Made by a program: the position numbers and the translations under genes
Notes under the pieces: generated by a model
What the model saw: the letters and a program-made list of their open reading frames with translations, nothing else
What the model was told of the DNA's origin: nothing
Databases searched by the model: none
Shown: positions 37,702-47,290 of the stretch, piece after piece
Position numbering within the stretch: the stretch's first letter is position 1
How the letters are laid out: each line of letters begins with the position of its first letter
NCBI GenBank assembly: GCA_964647485.1
Contig: CAZYHV010000003.1
Span: 1 to 64,000 of the forward strand
Reading direction: 5' to 3'
DNA from: FW021-bin31 sp964647485
GTDB taxonomy: Bacteria; Bacteroidota; Bacteroidia; Chitinophagales; Chitinophagaceae
DNA: 64,000 nucleotides

Positions 37702-38979
37702 ATGTTTGTTACCATTACATATTTCTTAAAAGAAACATTACCGGTCAAAAAGACATTCCTACTAAAAAGATATTTAATAGGTTTCTGTGCTATAGGCTGC
37801 TTATTTTATTGTAGTTCATGTAAAAAAAGTGCTGATACGGCTCCCTCAGGTCTGCCGTCAGATACACCAACGACCACTCTTCCTGTCGAGAAAGTACCTG
37901 ATTTGGCTACGATTAAAAGCTGGTTGGTAGATAAAAATGCAACGAATGAGACGGCCTCTTTATTTTATAATATGAAAAAGCTGGGGAAAACGCATATCAT
38001 GTTTGGACATCAAGATGATACTTATCAGGGGAACAATCAGGGACAGGACTGGCATGCAACTTTGGGCGCATCAAATACCATGTCTGATGTGAGAAATATT
38101 ACAGGAGTTTATCCGGCAGTTTATGGACATGATTATATGTTTATCACAGATTTTCAAATCGAAACGAATCAGTGGTTTAAAGACCAGTCAAAGTTGATAC
38201 ATGATCTTACGGTTGAAGCATATGAGCGTGGAGGCGTTAACACCTTTTGCTGGCATTGCCAAAACCAGGTATCTAAAGGAAGTTTTTACTGGAAAGAGTC
38301 TCCGGTACAATGTGTTCCAGAAGTTCTGCCGGGAGGCTCCTATCATAAAGTATTTGATTCTACTTTGGAAAGGGTTGCAGATTTTGCTAAGAGTCTTGTA
38401 AGTAACGGTGTTAGTGTTCCCATTATTTTTCGACCCTGGCATGAGGCAGATGGCAACTGGTTTTGGTGGGGGGCAGGACATTGCACGCCATCACAATATA
38501 AAGAATTGTATCAATATACTGTAACTTTTTTAAGAGACAGTATGGGCGTTCATAATTTTTTATATGAATGGTCTCCTGGCCCATATACGAGCGAAGCTGC
38601 GATGAATAATCTTTATCCGGGGGATGATTATGTAGATATTATTGGATGTGATAATTATTTTAAGTCTGTGGATGCTACAGTAACGCAATCATTGAAACTT
38701 ATTTCAGATTATGCTAAAAAGCATAACAAAGTTGCTGCATTGGCAGAAACAGGGTTGGATAAAATTACAAACAAAAACTGGTATACACAGGTATTGTTAA
38801 AAGCGCTCCAATCCTCTAAAATGCAATTGGCCTATACAATGGTCTGGTATGATACGAAAAATGATTATTACATACCTTATAAAGGCCATCCAGCAGAAAG
38901 TGATTTCCAAAGCTTTAAGGATAATTCATATACAATTTTTGCAGACAAGCTGCCTGATATGTATCATATTGAGAAATAA
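37702..38979 (+). CDS. GH26 beta-mannanase lipoprotein
   Basis: A 425-residue GH26 enzyme. The ATG at 37702 is the only ATG before the signal peptide but gives an unusually long N-terminal region, so a non-ATG start nearer VKKTFLLKRY remains possible. The lipobox FYCSSC is followed by KKSAD and a Pro/Thr linker. The catalytic barrel has FGHQDDTYQG, acid/base Glu248 in RPWHEADGNWFWWG, and nucleophile Glu349 in ALAETGLD. It heads the susC/susD/binding-protein run and probably cuts mannan at the cell surface. It is clearly homologous to the leftward GH26 but not a recent duplicate. Confidence 0.93.
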   Translation: MFVTITYFLKETLPVKKTFLLKRYLIGFCAIGCLFYCSSCKKSADTAPSGLPSDTPTTTLPVEKVPDLATIKSWLVDKNATNETASLFYNMKKLGKTHIMFGHQDDTYQGNNQGQDWHATLGASNTMSDVRNITGVYPAVYGHDYMFITDFQIETNQWFKDQSKLIHDLTVEAYERGGVNTFCWHCQNQVSKGSFYWKESPVQCVPEVLPGGSYHKVFDSTLERVADFAKSLVSNGVSVPIIFRPWHEADGNWFWWGAGHCTPSQYKELYQYTVTFLRDSMGVHNFLYEWSPGPYTSEAAMNNLYPGDDYVDIIGCDNYFKSVDATVTQSLKLISDYAKKHNKVAALAETGLDKITNKNWYTQVLLKALQSSKMQLAYTMVWYDTKNDYYIPYKGHPAESDFQSFKDNSYTIFADKLPDMYHIEK

Positions 38980-39026
38980 AAATTATATTTTACTTTAAAA
39001 TAGCTAAGGATTAATTAAATTTAAAT

Positions 39027-42000
39027 ATGTATAGTATGTTACACAAAAAAGAGAAAAGTACCATTTCCCTGAAGGCAACAGGTAGCACAAGTTGTTATCG
39101 AGTGCTTAAGTTGTCGGGAATATGGAAATTGTTACCGGTGCTACTGGTCTTGATAGGGCTGTCGTGGAAAACCGGTTTTACTCAGACAAAATCGATACAG
39201 GAAGTATCGGAGTCTGTACCTTTAAAAAAGTATAAGAATAATGTACTTAAAGATAGAAAAGTAAATGGAGTGGTTACTGATGAGGATGGTAATCCATTGG
39301 TTGGAGTAACTGTTAAGGTTAGAGATTCTAATGAAGGGGATGTTACTGATGTAAATGGATTATTTAAAGTAAAGGTATCAGGTGATAGTACTATTTTGCA
39401 ATTTAGTTATGTTGGCTATGAGACAAAGGAGATAAGGGTAGGGGATCGTAGTATATTAAAAGTGGTTTTGAGCCATTCTTCCAGTAAATTGAATGAACTG
39501 GTGGTGGTCGGTTACGGTAAAATGCACAGAGCTAATATAACTTCTGCTATCTCATCAGTATCGGCTGATGATATCAAAGATATTCCGGCGGCCGGGGTAG
39601 ATCAAATGTTACAGGGTAAGGTTCCAGGTGTGACAGTTACCAAAAATACAGGTCAACCAGGAGGTGGGGTGGCTGTTCGGATTAGAGGAATTACCTCTGT
39701 TAATAATAATAACCCTTTATATGTGATTGACGGTGTTCCAATACTAACAAGCGCTAACAGTACCCCACAAGACCAATTAGGAGGAGTTCCGGGCCAGAGT
39801 GAACAAAGTGTATTGGCTACCTTAAATCCGAATGATATTGCTTCTATTGATATCTTAAAGGGGGCTTCTGCGCAGGCTATTTATGGATCTTTGGGAGGAA
39901 ATGGAGTCATACTCATTACTACTAAACAAGGAAAATCTGGAGAGGGAAAGCTAAGTTATAATATGTATTACGGATGGCAGAAAGTACCTAAAAAATTACC
40001 TATCATGAATCTTCAACAGTATGCAGAATACTATAATTCTTTAATTGGAGATTTTGAAACACTCCATCAAGCTGCACCAAATAAAGTGGGATTGCTTGAT
40101 TCTATAGGTGAGTTTATGACACCTTCTTTGTTAGGGAAAGGTACTGATTGGCAAGATGCTGTTTTCCAAACTGGACATATTCAAAATCATCAACTCTCTT
40201 TCTCAGGTGGAAAGGGGAAAACGACTTACTATTTTTCGGGTAATTATTACGATCAAACAGGTACTGTGATAGGTTCCGGATTTAAAAGGTATTCTGCCAG
40301 AGTGAATATAGATCAAGAGGTAAAACCCTGGTTGGATGCAGGTTTTAGTACAAACCTTTCAAAAACAGATCAAAAAATTACGCTTACAGATGGCCAGCAG
40401 TCCGTCATTAGCCTAATGATGTATAACAGCCCTGCTTCCCCGGTCAAAAGTTTTGATGGTTCTTACGTAAATACGTCCACCATTGCAGGTGTTCCTTTTG
40501 GACAAACACAAAATCCGGTAGCCTTGGCTTTATTACGGGATGTTCGTTCTAAACAATCCAAAGCCTATGGAAATGTCTATGCAGATATTCATTTTTTTAG
40601 GCACTTCACATTGAGCAATAAGTTTAACTATGACTACCAGTTAACACATAATGTTTCATTTCAACCTAATATTTTAAATCCCGATGGTGTGCTAACTATT
40701 GGCCCCAGTAAGTTGAGAGAAGATAAAAACAATAGTTTTTATTGGGGGCTACAAAATTATCTGACTTATGACAATACTTTTGGAAAACATTATATTAATA
40801 TAGTGGCCGGACATGAATCTCAAGCTTCAATGTATAATTCGGAATATGTTACGGTTACTGATTTAACTTTAAATATTGAATCTCTAAGTGCCGGAACTAC
40901 CGATGAATCGCAAACAGGGGGTGCAAATTATCCTTGGGCAATGGAATCTTATTTTGTGAGAGCAAATTATACTTATGATAATCGTTATGCATTAAGTGCT
41001 TCTTACAGAAGGGATGGAGCTTCTTCTTTCGGACCTCAAAGTCGTTGGGGGGATTTCTTTGCCGGTTCTGCTGGCTGGACAGTTACTAATGAAAAATTTG
41101 CCGAAGGTTGGCAGGGACTAAACTATTTAAAATTACGATTAGGAGTTGGAGAAGTGGGTAATTCCAGTACCGGAGGAAATAATGTGTATAGTACGAATAT
41201 AAGATTGGCTAAAAATGCATCCGGATTATTTGGCCAATCAGGCATTCCCGGTGTCCCTGCCAATGTGGGAAATCCTTATTTACAATGGGAATCTGTACTA
41301 ACTTATAATGCAGGTCTTGATGCAGGATTTGTAAAAAATCGTATCAGCTTAACAGTTGACGTCTATAAAAAGATTACAACTAATATGATTTTGTCAACAG
41401 TATTACCAAGTTTTGCAGGATTGGATCCTAATCCACCTAATAATAGCTATCAGGCTATTGAACCTCCTGTTACTAATGCAGGAGAGATGACTAATACGGG
41501 TGTTGATATTGGTATTATATCTAATAATATACAAAAAGAAAATTTCTCATGGACTACTACGCTTAATTTTAGTCGGTACAAAAATGTTTTTGTAAAATCT
41601 TATAGCCCCAATGCCAATCCTTTATTTGGTAAAAGTCAGGATTTTACTCCTGTTACACTTACTGTCACTAAAGCGGGGCATTCGGTAGGTAATTTTTACG
41701 GATTTGTAACTGATGGTTTGTATCGTTCAATGGATGAGTTAAAAAATGGACCAACACCTATGTTGACAGTTGGGCCCACAGGAACTTGGTTGGGAGACAT
41801 TCGTTACAAGGATCTTAATGACGATGGAACTATTACTGCCGGCTCAAACGATCAAACTTATATTGGTAATCCAAACCCTGATTTCACTTTTGGGTTGAAG
41901 AATAATTTTAAATATAAGAATTTTGATGTTTCCCTTTTCATTACCGGTGTTTATGGAGATGATATATTTAACTATTCTCGTATGCTTACTGAGGCGTTGT

Positions 42001-42377
42001 TCTCACCGTATCAACCACAACTTACTTCGGCTAGGGATAGATACAGTGCAGCTAATCCGGACGGTAAACTTCCCCGTTTTAATCAGTGGAACCAAAACAA
42101 TCTTAAAATATCTGATAGGTATATAGAAGATGGTTCTTACTTGCGTTTCCAAAAGATATCTATTGGATATAATTTACCTAAACGTTGGATAGAAAAAATT
42201 AAAATGAGTAAGGCCAGAGTATATTTTTCTGCTGACAATATATGGACAATAACAAACTATTCCGGCTATGATCCGGAATTAGGCTCTTTTAATAATAATG
42301 TATTGACCATGAATATAGATTATGGTCATTACCCTAATCCTATGACTTTTACCATTGGAGCCAATATTGATTTTTAA
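39027..42377 (+). CDS. SusC-like TonB-dependent transporter (mannan locus)
   Basis: A 1116-residue outer membrane importer. The long N-terminal part includes a hydrophobic signal segment (about residues 28-50), then a carboxypeptidase-regulatory-like domain (VNGVVTDEDGNPLVGVTV). VVVGYGK and a plug domain (LYVIDGVPI, QAIYGSLGGNGVILITTK) follow, then the beta-barrel ending in FTIGANIDF. It starts 47 bases after the lipoprotein GH26 and 15 bases before susD. It should take up manno-oligosaccharides. About 50 residues longer than the other SusC here, mainly at the N terminus. Confidence 0.96.
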   Translation: MYSMLHKKEKSTISLKATGSTSCYRVLKLSGIWKLLPVLLVLIGLSWKTGFTQTKSIQEVSESVPLKKYKNNVLKDRKVNGVVTDEDGNPLVGVTVKVRDSNEGDVTDVNGLFKVKVSGDSTILQFSYVGYETKEIRVGDRSILKVVLSHSSSKLNELVVVGYGKMHRANITSAISSVSADDIKDIPAAGVDQMLQGKVPGVTVTKNTGQPGGGVAVRIRGITSVNNNNPLYVIDGVPILTSANSTPQDQLGGVPGQSEQSVLATLNPNDIASIDILKGASAQAIYGSLGGNGVILITTKQGKSGEGKLSYNMYYGWQKVPKKLPIMNLQQYAEYYNSLIGDFETLHQAAPNKVGLLDSIGEFMTPSLLGKGTDWQDAVFQTGHIQNHQLSFSGGKGKTTYYFSGNYYDQTGTVIGSGFKRYSARVNIDQEVKPWLDAGFSTNLSKTDQKITLTDGQQSVISLMMYNSPASPVKSFDGSYVNTSTIAGVPFGQTQNPVALALLRDVRSKQSKAYGNVYADIHFFRHFTLSNKFNYDYQLTHNVSFQPNILNPDGVLTIGPSKLREDKNNSFYWGLQNYLTYDNTFGKHYINIVAGHESQASMYNSEYVTVTDLTLNIESLSAGTTDESQTGGANYPWAMESYFVRANYTYDNRYALSASYRRDGASSFGPQSRWGDFFAGSAGWTVTNEKFAEGWQGLNYLKLRLGVGEVGNSSTGGNNVYSTNIRLAKNASGLFGQSGIPGVPANVGNPYLQWESVLTYNAGLDAGFVKNRISLTVDVYKKITTNMILSTVLPSFAGLDPNPPNNSYQAIEPPVTNAGEMTNTGVDIGIISNNIQKENFSWTTTLNFSRYKNVFVKSYSPNANPLFGKSQDFTPVTLTVTKAGHSVGNFYGFVTDGLYRSMDELKNGPTPMLTVGPTGTWLGDIRYKDLNDDGTITAGSNDQTYIGNPNPDFTFGLKNNFKYKNFDVSLFITGVYGDDIFNYSRMLTEALFSPYQPQLTSARDRYSAANPDGKLPRFNQWNQNNLKISDRYIEDGSYLRFQKISIGYNLPKRWIEKIKMSKARVYFSADNIWTITNYSGYDPELGSFNNNVLTMNIDYGHYPNPMTFTIGANIDF

Positions 42378-42392
42378 GAAAAAAATAGAGAT

Positions 42393-43985
42393 ATGAAATA
42401 CAATATTATATATATAGCAATTAGTTTATTCCTTTTTGCTTCTTGTAAACAGGATTTTTTAGACCGTCCTTCTTTAAACAACCCTACCTTAGACAATTAT
42501 TATACAAGTGCTGATCAGGTGAATCAAGCTACCGGATTTTTATACAATCAACCCTGGTATAATTTTATGGACAAAGCCTTCCATTGTATTGGTGAGGTCT
42601 ATGGTGGGAATATGCTTACTCCGGCAGGAGACCCAAATTATGGAAATAATACTTATGTTTTTATGACTGTGCAAGCTACGGATGGACAAGTATTAAATGC
42701 CTGGCAGTCTTTTTATAAGGTAGCCGGTAATGCTACCGTTTTAATCAATACTTTTAAACAAAAGAAAGAACAAGTAAAAGATGTCAGCTATCTAAATAGA
42801 GGAATTGCGGAAGCCAGATTTATTAGAGGGGTAGCCTATTTTTATATAGCCAGAGTGTTTGGGGATGCACCCATCATTACAGATCCTGTAGTATTGGCTG
42901 GATCGGGGGATTATAATGTACCTCGATATCTTCAAAAAGATGTTTTACAATTTGCTTTAAAAGATTTTAAAGCAGCAGAAGCAGCATTACCGGCAGAACC
43001 TTATCAGCCAGGTCGGGTAACAAAGTATTCTGCGAAGGGGATGGAAGCTAAATTATATCTTTATACAGAAAATTATGATAGTGCTGCTATTAAAGCTAAA
43101 GAAGTGATAGATTATGCTGATGCAACTGGAAATATTAAATTAAATCCGGATTATGAAGGCATGTTTACCGATCCAGTTATTGCAAAAAATAATAAAGAGT
43201 CTCTATTTGCTTTACAATGGGTGGCTTCGGGAGGTTATTCTTATGCAAACGCTATTCAAGCTTATGCAGGTCCATCCACTTTATTAAAACCGGATTTTAA
43301 TACGGGATACTCCTCTGTTATTCCTTCGCTGGATTTATTGGAGGCTTATGCATCAGGCGATAAACGAAAATCTTGGTCTGTTATGCAACAAGGATTTCAC
43401 CGTGATGATTGGACAAATGCCAATTTTCCTAATGGATTTACTTATGATACCATGCCGGGAGGGCAAACAGATGATGCGTATCATATTACTACAGGAACTC
43501 GTTCTAACTCTCTAAAATATGTGATAGGACCAAAAAGTACAGGGTATGACTTTGATACACAAGGCGGAAATGATATGCCGGTCTATATTTTGAGATACGC
43601 AGATGTATTATTGACTTATGCTGAGGCTGTTTTAGGTAATGCGAATTCTACAACCGATGCTTCTGCATTAAAGGCATTTAACGCAGTGCATGAAAGAGCA
43701 GGACTTACGGCGGTTACACAAATTACAAAAGATATGATTTTTCATGAAAGAAGAGTAGAATTTGCTTTTGAAGGAGACTATTGGTTTGATATTCAGAGAA
43801 GAGGCTTTCAGAAAGCAAAACAAATCATAGATAATCAAGAACGCGGAACCCTGTACTCTAATGGGACAGTTAATCATGTTCAGGCTTCTTTCTCTTCTCC
43901 GGAACAACTTTATCTTCCAATCCCTTCAGACGAAATAGTAGCTGATCCAAAACTGGGTGAATCAGCAGTACCTTATTATAAATAA
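42393..43985 (+). CDS. SusD-like glycan-binding lipoprotein (mannan locus)
   Basis: A 530-residue lipoprotein with lipobox FASC and mature start CKQDFLDRPS. SusD/RagB features include the segment GEVYGGNMLTP, the helical repeat region with GRVTKYSAKGMEAKLYLYTE, YILRYADVLLTYAEAVLGN, and ERRVEFAFEGDYWFDIQRRG near the C terminus. It partners with the SusC encoded directly upstream to capture and load manno-oligosaccharides at the surface. It is a distinct paralogue of the SusD at 21932. Confidence 0.95.
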   Translation: MKYNIIYIAISLFLFASCKQDFLDRPSLNNPTLDNYYTSADQVNQATGFLYNQPWYNFMDKAFHCIGEVYGGNMLTPAGDPNYGNNTYVFMTVQATDGQVLNAWQSFYKVAGNATVLINTFKQKKEQVKDVSYLNRGIAEARFIRGVAYFYIARVFGDAPIITDPVVLAGSGDYNVPRYLQKDVLQFALKDFKAAEAALPAEPYQPGRVTKYSAKGMEAKLYLYTENYDSAAIKAKEVIDYADATGNIKLNPDYEGMFTDPVIAKNNKESLFALQWVASGGYSYANAIQAYAGPSTLLKPDFNTGYSSVIPSLDLLEAYASGDKRKSWSVMQQGFHRDDWTNANFPNGFTYDTMPGGQTDDAYHITTGTRSNSLKYVIGPKSTGYDFDTQGGNDMPVYILRYADVLLTYAEAVLGNANSTTDASALKAFNAVHERAGLTAVTQITKDMIFHERRVEFAFEGDYWFDIQRRGFQKAKQIIDNQERGTLYSNGTVNHVQASFSSPEQLYLPIPSDEIVADPKLGESAVPYYK

Positions 43986-43997
43986 AATAGTAATATT

Positions 43998-45014
43998 ATG
44001 AAACATTTTAAATTATATTTCACAAGTTTATTTGCCTGTATTTTTCTTGCCTTAATCTTCCTTTCTTCATGTTCTAAGGATGATGGTGCTTCTGTCCCTC
44101 AAGTAAATGATCTTGCTCCGGATTCTGCCTCGGGTGGGAGTGTGTTGACATTGACGGGGACCGGACTATCAGATATACGTACTATCATTTTTGAAAAAGA
44201 TAGTATTCCGGCATCTTTTAATCCTGTTTTTAATACAGATCATGCCTTGATTTTTAGAGTGCCTGATACGGCATTTGGTGGAAAACAAAAGATTACTTTT
44301 ACAAATAAGTATGGTAGAAGTGTTTCCGTCCCTTTTAATGTTGTGGCTTTGCCTACAGTATCTGAAGCTTCAATTTATGAATTTGCGGCAGGAACCGAAA
44401 TTACATTAAAAGGGAATAATTTAGAAACTGTGTCAAAAGTGACTATACATGGAACATCTGATGAGGCAACCATCGTATCCCAAGACCATAGAACTTTAGT
44501 CTTAGAAATGCCTTCTACTAGTGTATCCAGAGCATCTTTAGATATTACTAACGCATCCGGTGATATTACAACTAAGCAGGAATTTATAAATGTAGATCAA
44601 GCGTTTCAGATTTTTACAGAAGGTTTTGGTACGGGAGTAGATGATTGGTCTTGGAGTACAACAAGCGTTTCTTCTGATTATTCAATTTTAGGTCAAAAAT
44701 CACTAAAATCAGTTTATGGAGTAAGTTGGCAAGCGGTAAGCCTGAATTTCGATACTCCGGTAGATGCTTCTCAATATACGTATCTTACCTTCTGGGTAAA
44801 AGGAGGATCAGAAGATAATCAAATAGATGTCAAATCACCAGATGGAGGATCACCTGAGACTATTACGGTACCGGCTAATGAATGGAGTTATTTTAAATTT
44901 AAAACTTCGGGATTTATCACCGGTTTTCAAATGGAACGTCTTAGCTTTCAGATGCATGGACCAGATGATGGAGAGCAGACCCTCTATTTTGATGATATCC
45001 TTTTAGTAAAATAA
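43998..45014 (+). CDS. IPT/TIG-domain glycan-binding lipoprotein (mannan locus)
   Basis: A 338-residue lipoprotein with lipobox LSSC followed by SKDDG, an acidic pattern compatible with export to the surface. Two IPT/TIG folds (about 38-115 and 120-200; ASGGSVLTLTGTGLSDIRTI, AAGTEITLKGNNLETVSKV) precede a C-terminal CBM-like beta-sandwich (about 205-338; FWVKGGSEDNQIDVKSPDGG, LYFDDILLVK). It occupies the same slot as the protein at 23622 but is about 75 residues shorter, with a different C-terminal module. Binding of beta-mannan at the surface is inferred from position. Confidence 0.8.
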   Translation: MKHFKLYFTSLFACIFLALIFLSSCSKDDGASVPQVNDLAPDSASGGSVLTLTGTGLSDIRTIIFEKDSIPASFNPVFNTDHALIFRVPDTAFGGKQKITFTNKYGRSVSVPFNVVALPTVSEASIYEFAAGTEITLKGNNLETVSKVTIHGTSDEATIVSQDHRTLVLEMPSTSVSRASLDITNASGDITTKQEFINVDQAFQIFTEGFGTGVDDWSWSTTSVSSDYSILGQKSLKSVYGVSWQAVSLNFDTPVDASQYTYLTFWVKGGSEDNQIDVKSPDGGSPETITVPANEWSYFKFKTSGFITGFQMERLSFQMHGPDDGEQTLYFDDILLVK

Positions 45015-45177
45015 GGAAGGGAATATTGGTTGGTGTTGAAATGAGGTTGGTGAGAAAATGAATATAGTATCTCCTTTATGGAGCGATAATGCTAATGCTG
45101 CATCATTTCAAAAAAATGATTATTTTAATATAATTTAGCAAAGAATCTTTCTTAATAGTACATTTTAAAAAAAAATT

Positions 45178-47145
45178 ATGAAAAAAGTTATAGTTATAGC
45201 TCTGCTTTTAGGGTTGAATTTTCGGTTTTCACTAGCTACAACAAGATTAATCCCTGACGATCAAAAAGAGATGATGTTAAAACTGCCCTCCGTTTTTGCA
45301 GATAATATGGTTTTACAACAAAAGGCGGAAGATGCCATCTGGGGATGGGCAACACCGGGACAGAAAATCGTTGTTAAAGGTAGCTGGTCTGAAGATGCAG
45401 TGGCAGCAACGCAAACAGATAAGCAGGGACATTGGAAATTGCATCTTAAAACGCCAAAAGCCGGAGGCCCTTTCCGGGTTACTGTTTCAGGAAAAGATAG
45501 CATCGTGTTGCACAATGTCATGATAGGAGAGGTGTGGATTTGTTCCGGACAGTCTAATATGGAAATGCCGGTGAAAGGTTGGGAAGGAGCAAGGGTATTG
45601 AATGCTGAAAAAGAAATAAAAGCGGCTGATTACCCTGATATCAGGTTGTTTAAAGTGCAACGAAAGATAGCGTTCGAGCCACAGGAAAATAGCATAGGTT
45701 CCTGGTCGGAATGCAGTCCGGAAACGGTAGCTGATTTTAGTGCGACGGCTTATTTTTTTGGAAAACAGCTTTATGAGAAATTGCAAGTACCTGTCGGATT
45801 GATTGAGACTTGTTGGGGAGGCACGGTAGCCGAAGCCTGGACAAGCAAAGAAGCATTAGAAGATCTTGGTGATTTTGATGACCTACTTACAAAAATAGAC
45901 AGTCTCAAATTACATGTCAAAGAAATGAAAGCCAAGCAAAAAGCTTATACCGAGGATTGGAATAGGCATAAAGATAGGATTCTTAAAAAATATGCAACTG
46001 TTGATTATGATGCTCACCAATGGGAAAAGATGAATTTACCGACTTATTGGGAAAATGCCGGTCATCCGGGACTGGATGGAAATATTTGGTATAGAAAGGC
46101 GGTTGACATACCCAAGTCCTGGGTAGGGAAAGCGCTACAATTAGATCTTGGTCCTATAGACGATAATGACATTACCTGGTTTAATGGCCAAAAAGTAGGT
46201 AGTACTGAAGGCTGGCAGGTGGAAAGGCTGTACAGTATTCCCGGTAAATTGGTTAAAGAAGGAAAGAATGTGATAGCCGTCAGGGTTACCGACATCAATG
46301 GGAACGGTGGAATCTATGGTGATTCCCGGGAGTTAAAGATTTATCCTTCGAAGCAATCTTCCGATCAAAGTATTGGTTTAGCGGGAAATTGGAAGTTTAA
46401 AATAGGATTGAGAAAGCATGAAAACGCAATGGTCAATAATCCCAACCTTCCTACAGTATTGCATAACGGAATGATTCATCCGTTGATTCCTTTTGGTATT
46501 CGCGGAGCGATCTGGTATCAGGGGGAATCAAATGTCGGCCGAGCCAAACAATATAGCAAATTATTTCCAACAATGATTAATGATTGGCGGCAAAAATGGG
46601 GCGAGGGAGCATTCCCTTTTTATTTTGTTCAGATTGCCCCCTATCCTTACGGAGGATCGGGAATGAAGGGAGCGGCTTTACGGGATGCACAACGGAAAGC
46701 CCTGGATGTACCTCATACGGGAATGGCCGTGACCCTGGATATCGGAGATACGACTAATATCCATCCGGCGAATAAAGAAGAAGTGGGAAGAAGGCTGTCT
46801 CTATGGGCATTACATAAAACGTATGGTTATAAAAATATTGTTTATTCCGGTCCTCTGTACGATAAGATGAAAATAAAAGGGGCTAAAGTGATTTTGTCTT
46901 TTAAACACACGGATGGAGGCTTAACGGCAAAAGGTGGAAAGCTTGATCATTTTGAGATCGCCGGAAAGAATGGGCAATTTGTTCCGGCAAAGGCTGCTAT
47001 AAAAGGCCGGAAGGTCATTGTGCAATCCGATCGGGTATCCCATCCTAAAGCAGTACGCTATGGCTGGCGGGATACAGCGGTGCCTCATTTGTTCAACAAG
47101 GCCGGATTGCCGGCTTCTTCTTTCTCTACCATACCGTTAAAATAA
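45178..47145 (+). CDS. SASA/CE20-type acetyl esterase of the mannan locus
   Basis: A 655-residue exported esterase, paralogous to the one at 5329 in the xylan locus. The signal peptide ends near FSLATT. CSGQSNMEMPV gives nucleophile Ser126, and TNIHP gives His529 after VTLDIGDT. As in the paralogue, a GH2-like beta-sandwich (YWENAGHPGLDGNIWYRKAV, WFNGQKVGS) interrupts the two catalytic blocks. It follows the mannan binding protein with 163 bases between and ends the locus. Acetylated glucomannan oligosaccharides are the likely substrate; the usual label sialate O-acetylesterase is not supported by context. Confidence 0.85.
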   Translation: MKKVIVIALLLGLNFRFSLATTRLIPDDQKEMMLKLPSVFADNMVLQQKAEDAIWGWATPGQKIVVKGSWSEDAVAATQTDKQGHWKLHLKTPKAGGPFRVTVSGKDSIVLHNVMIGEVWICSGQSNMEMPVKGWEGARVLNAEKEIKAADYPDIRLFKVQRKIAFEPQENSIGSWSECSPETVADFSATAYFFGKQLYEKLQVPVGLIETCWGGTVAEAWTSKEALEDLGDFDDLLTKIDSLKLHVKEMKAKQKAYTEDWNRHKDRILKKYATVDYDAHQWEKMNLPTYWENAGHPGLDGNIWYRKAVDIPKSWVGKALQLDLGPIDDNDITWFNGQKVGSTEGWQVERLYSIPGKLVKEGKNVIAVRVTDINGNGGIYGDSRELKIYPSKQSSDQSIGLAGNWKFKIGLRKHENAMVNNPNLPTVLHNGMIHPLIPFGIRGAIWYQGESNVGRAKQYSKLFPTMINDWRQKWGEGAFPFYFVQIAPYPYGGSGMKGAALRDAQRKALDVPHTGMAVTLDIGDTTNIHPANKEEVGRRLSLWALHKTYGYKNIVYSGPLYDKMKIKGAKVILSFKHTDGGLTAKGGKLDHFEIAGKNGQFVPAKAAIKGRKVIVQSDRVSHPKAVRYGWRDTAVPHLFNKAGLPASSFSTIPLK

Positions 47146-47168
47146 TAATTTTAATGATGGTGTGAAGC

Positions 47169-47197
47169 CCGGCAAGGAAAAATAGCCGGAAGTTTTT
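47169..47197 (+). terminator. Rho-independent terminator after the mannan locus
   Basis: A CCGGC/GCCGG stem (47169-47173 and 47185-47189) with an 11-base loop is followed by AAG and TTTTT. It lies just after the esterase stop codon and marks the probable end of the mannan locus. The short stem makes it moderate. Confidence 0.5.
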
Positions 47198-47204
47198 CGA
47201 TATA

Positions 47205-47237
47205 TTGATAATAGAAATTTATTATTTCTTATTTTTG
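47205..47237 (+). promoter_or_regulatory. promoter of the PKD/T9SS protein gene
   Basis: TATTTTTG (47230-47237) is an exact TAnnTTTG box. A TTG at 47205-47207, 22 bases before it, may serve as the -33 element, slightly beyond the usual 19-21 spacing. The TTG start codon lies 53 bases downstream. Confidence 0.45.
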
Positions 47238-47290
47238 CTATCTAACCTGTTTTTGCTCTATATCCAATTAGTTTAAAATAGGATGCGAAA

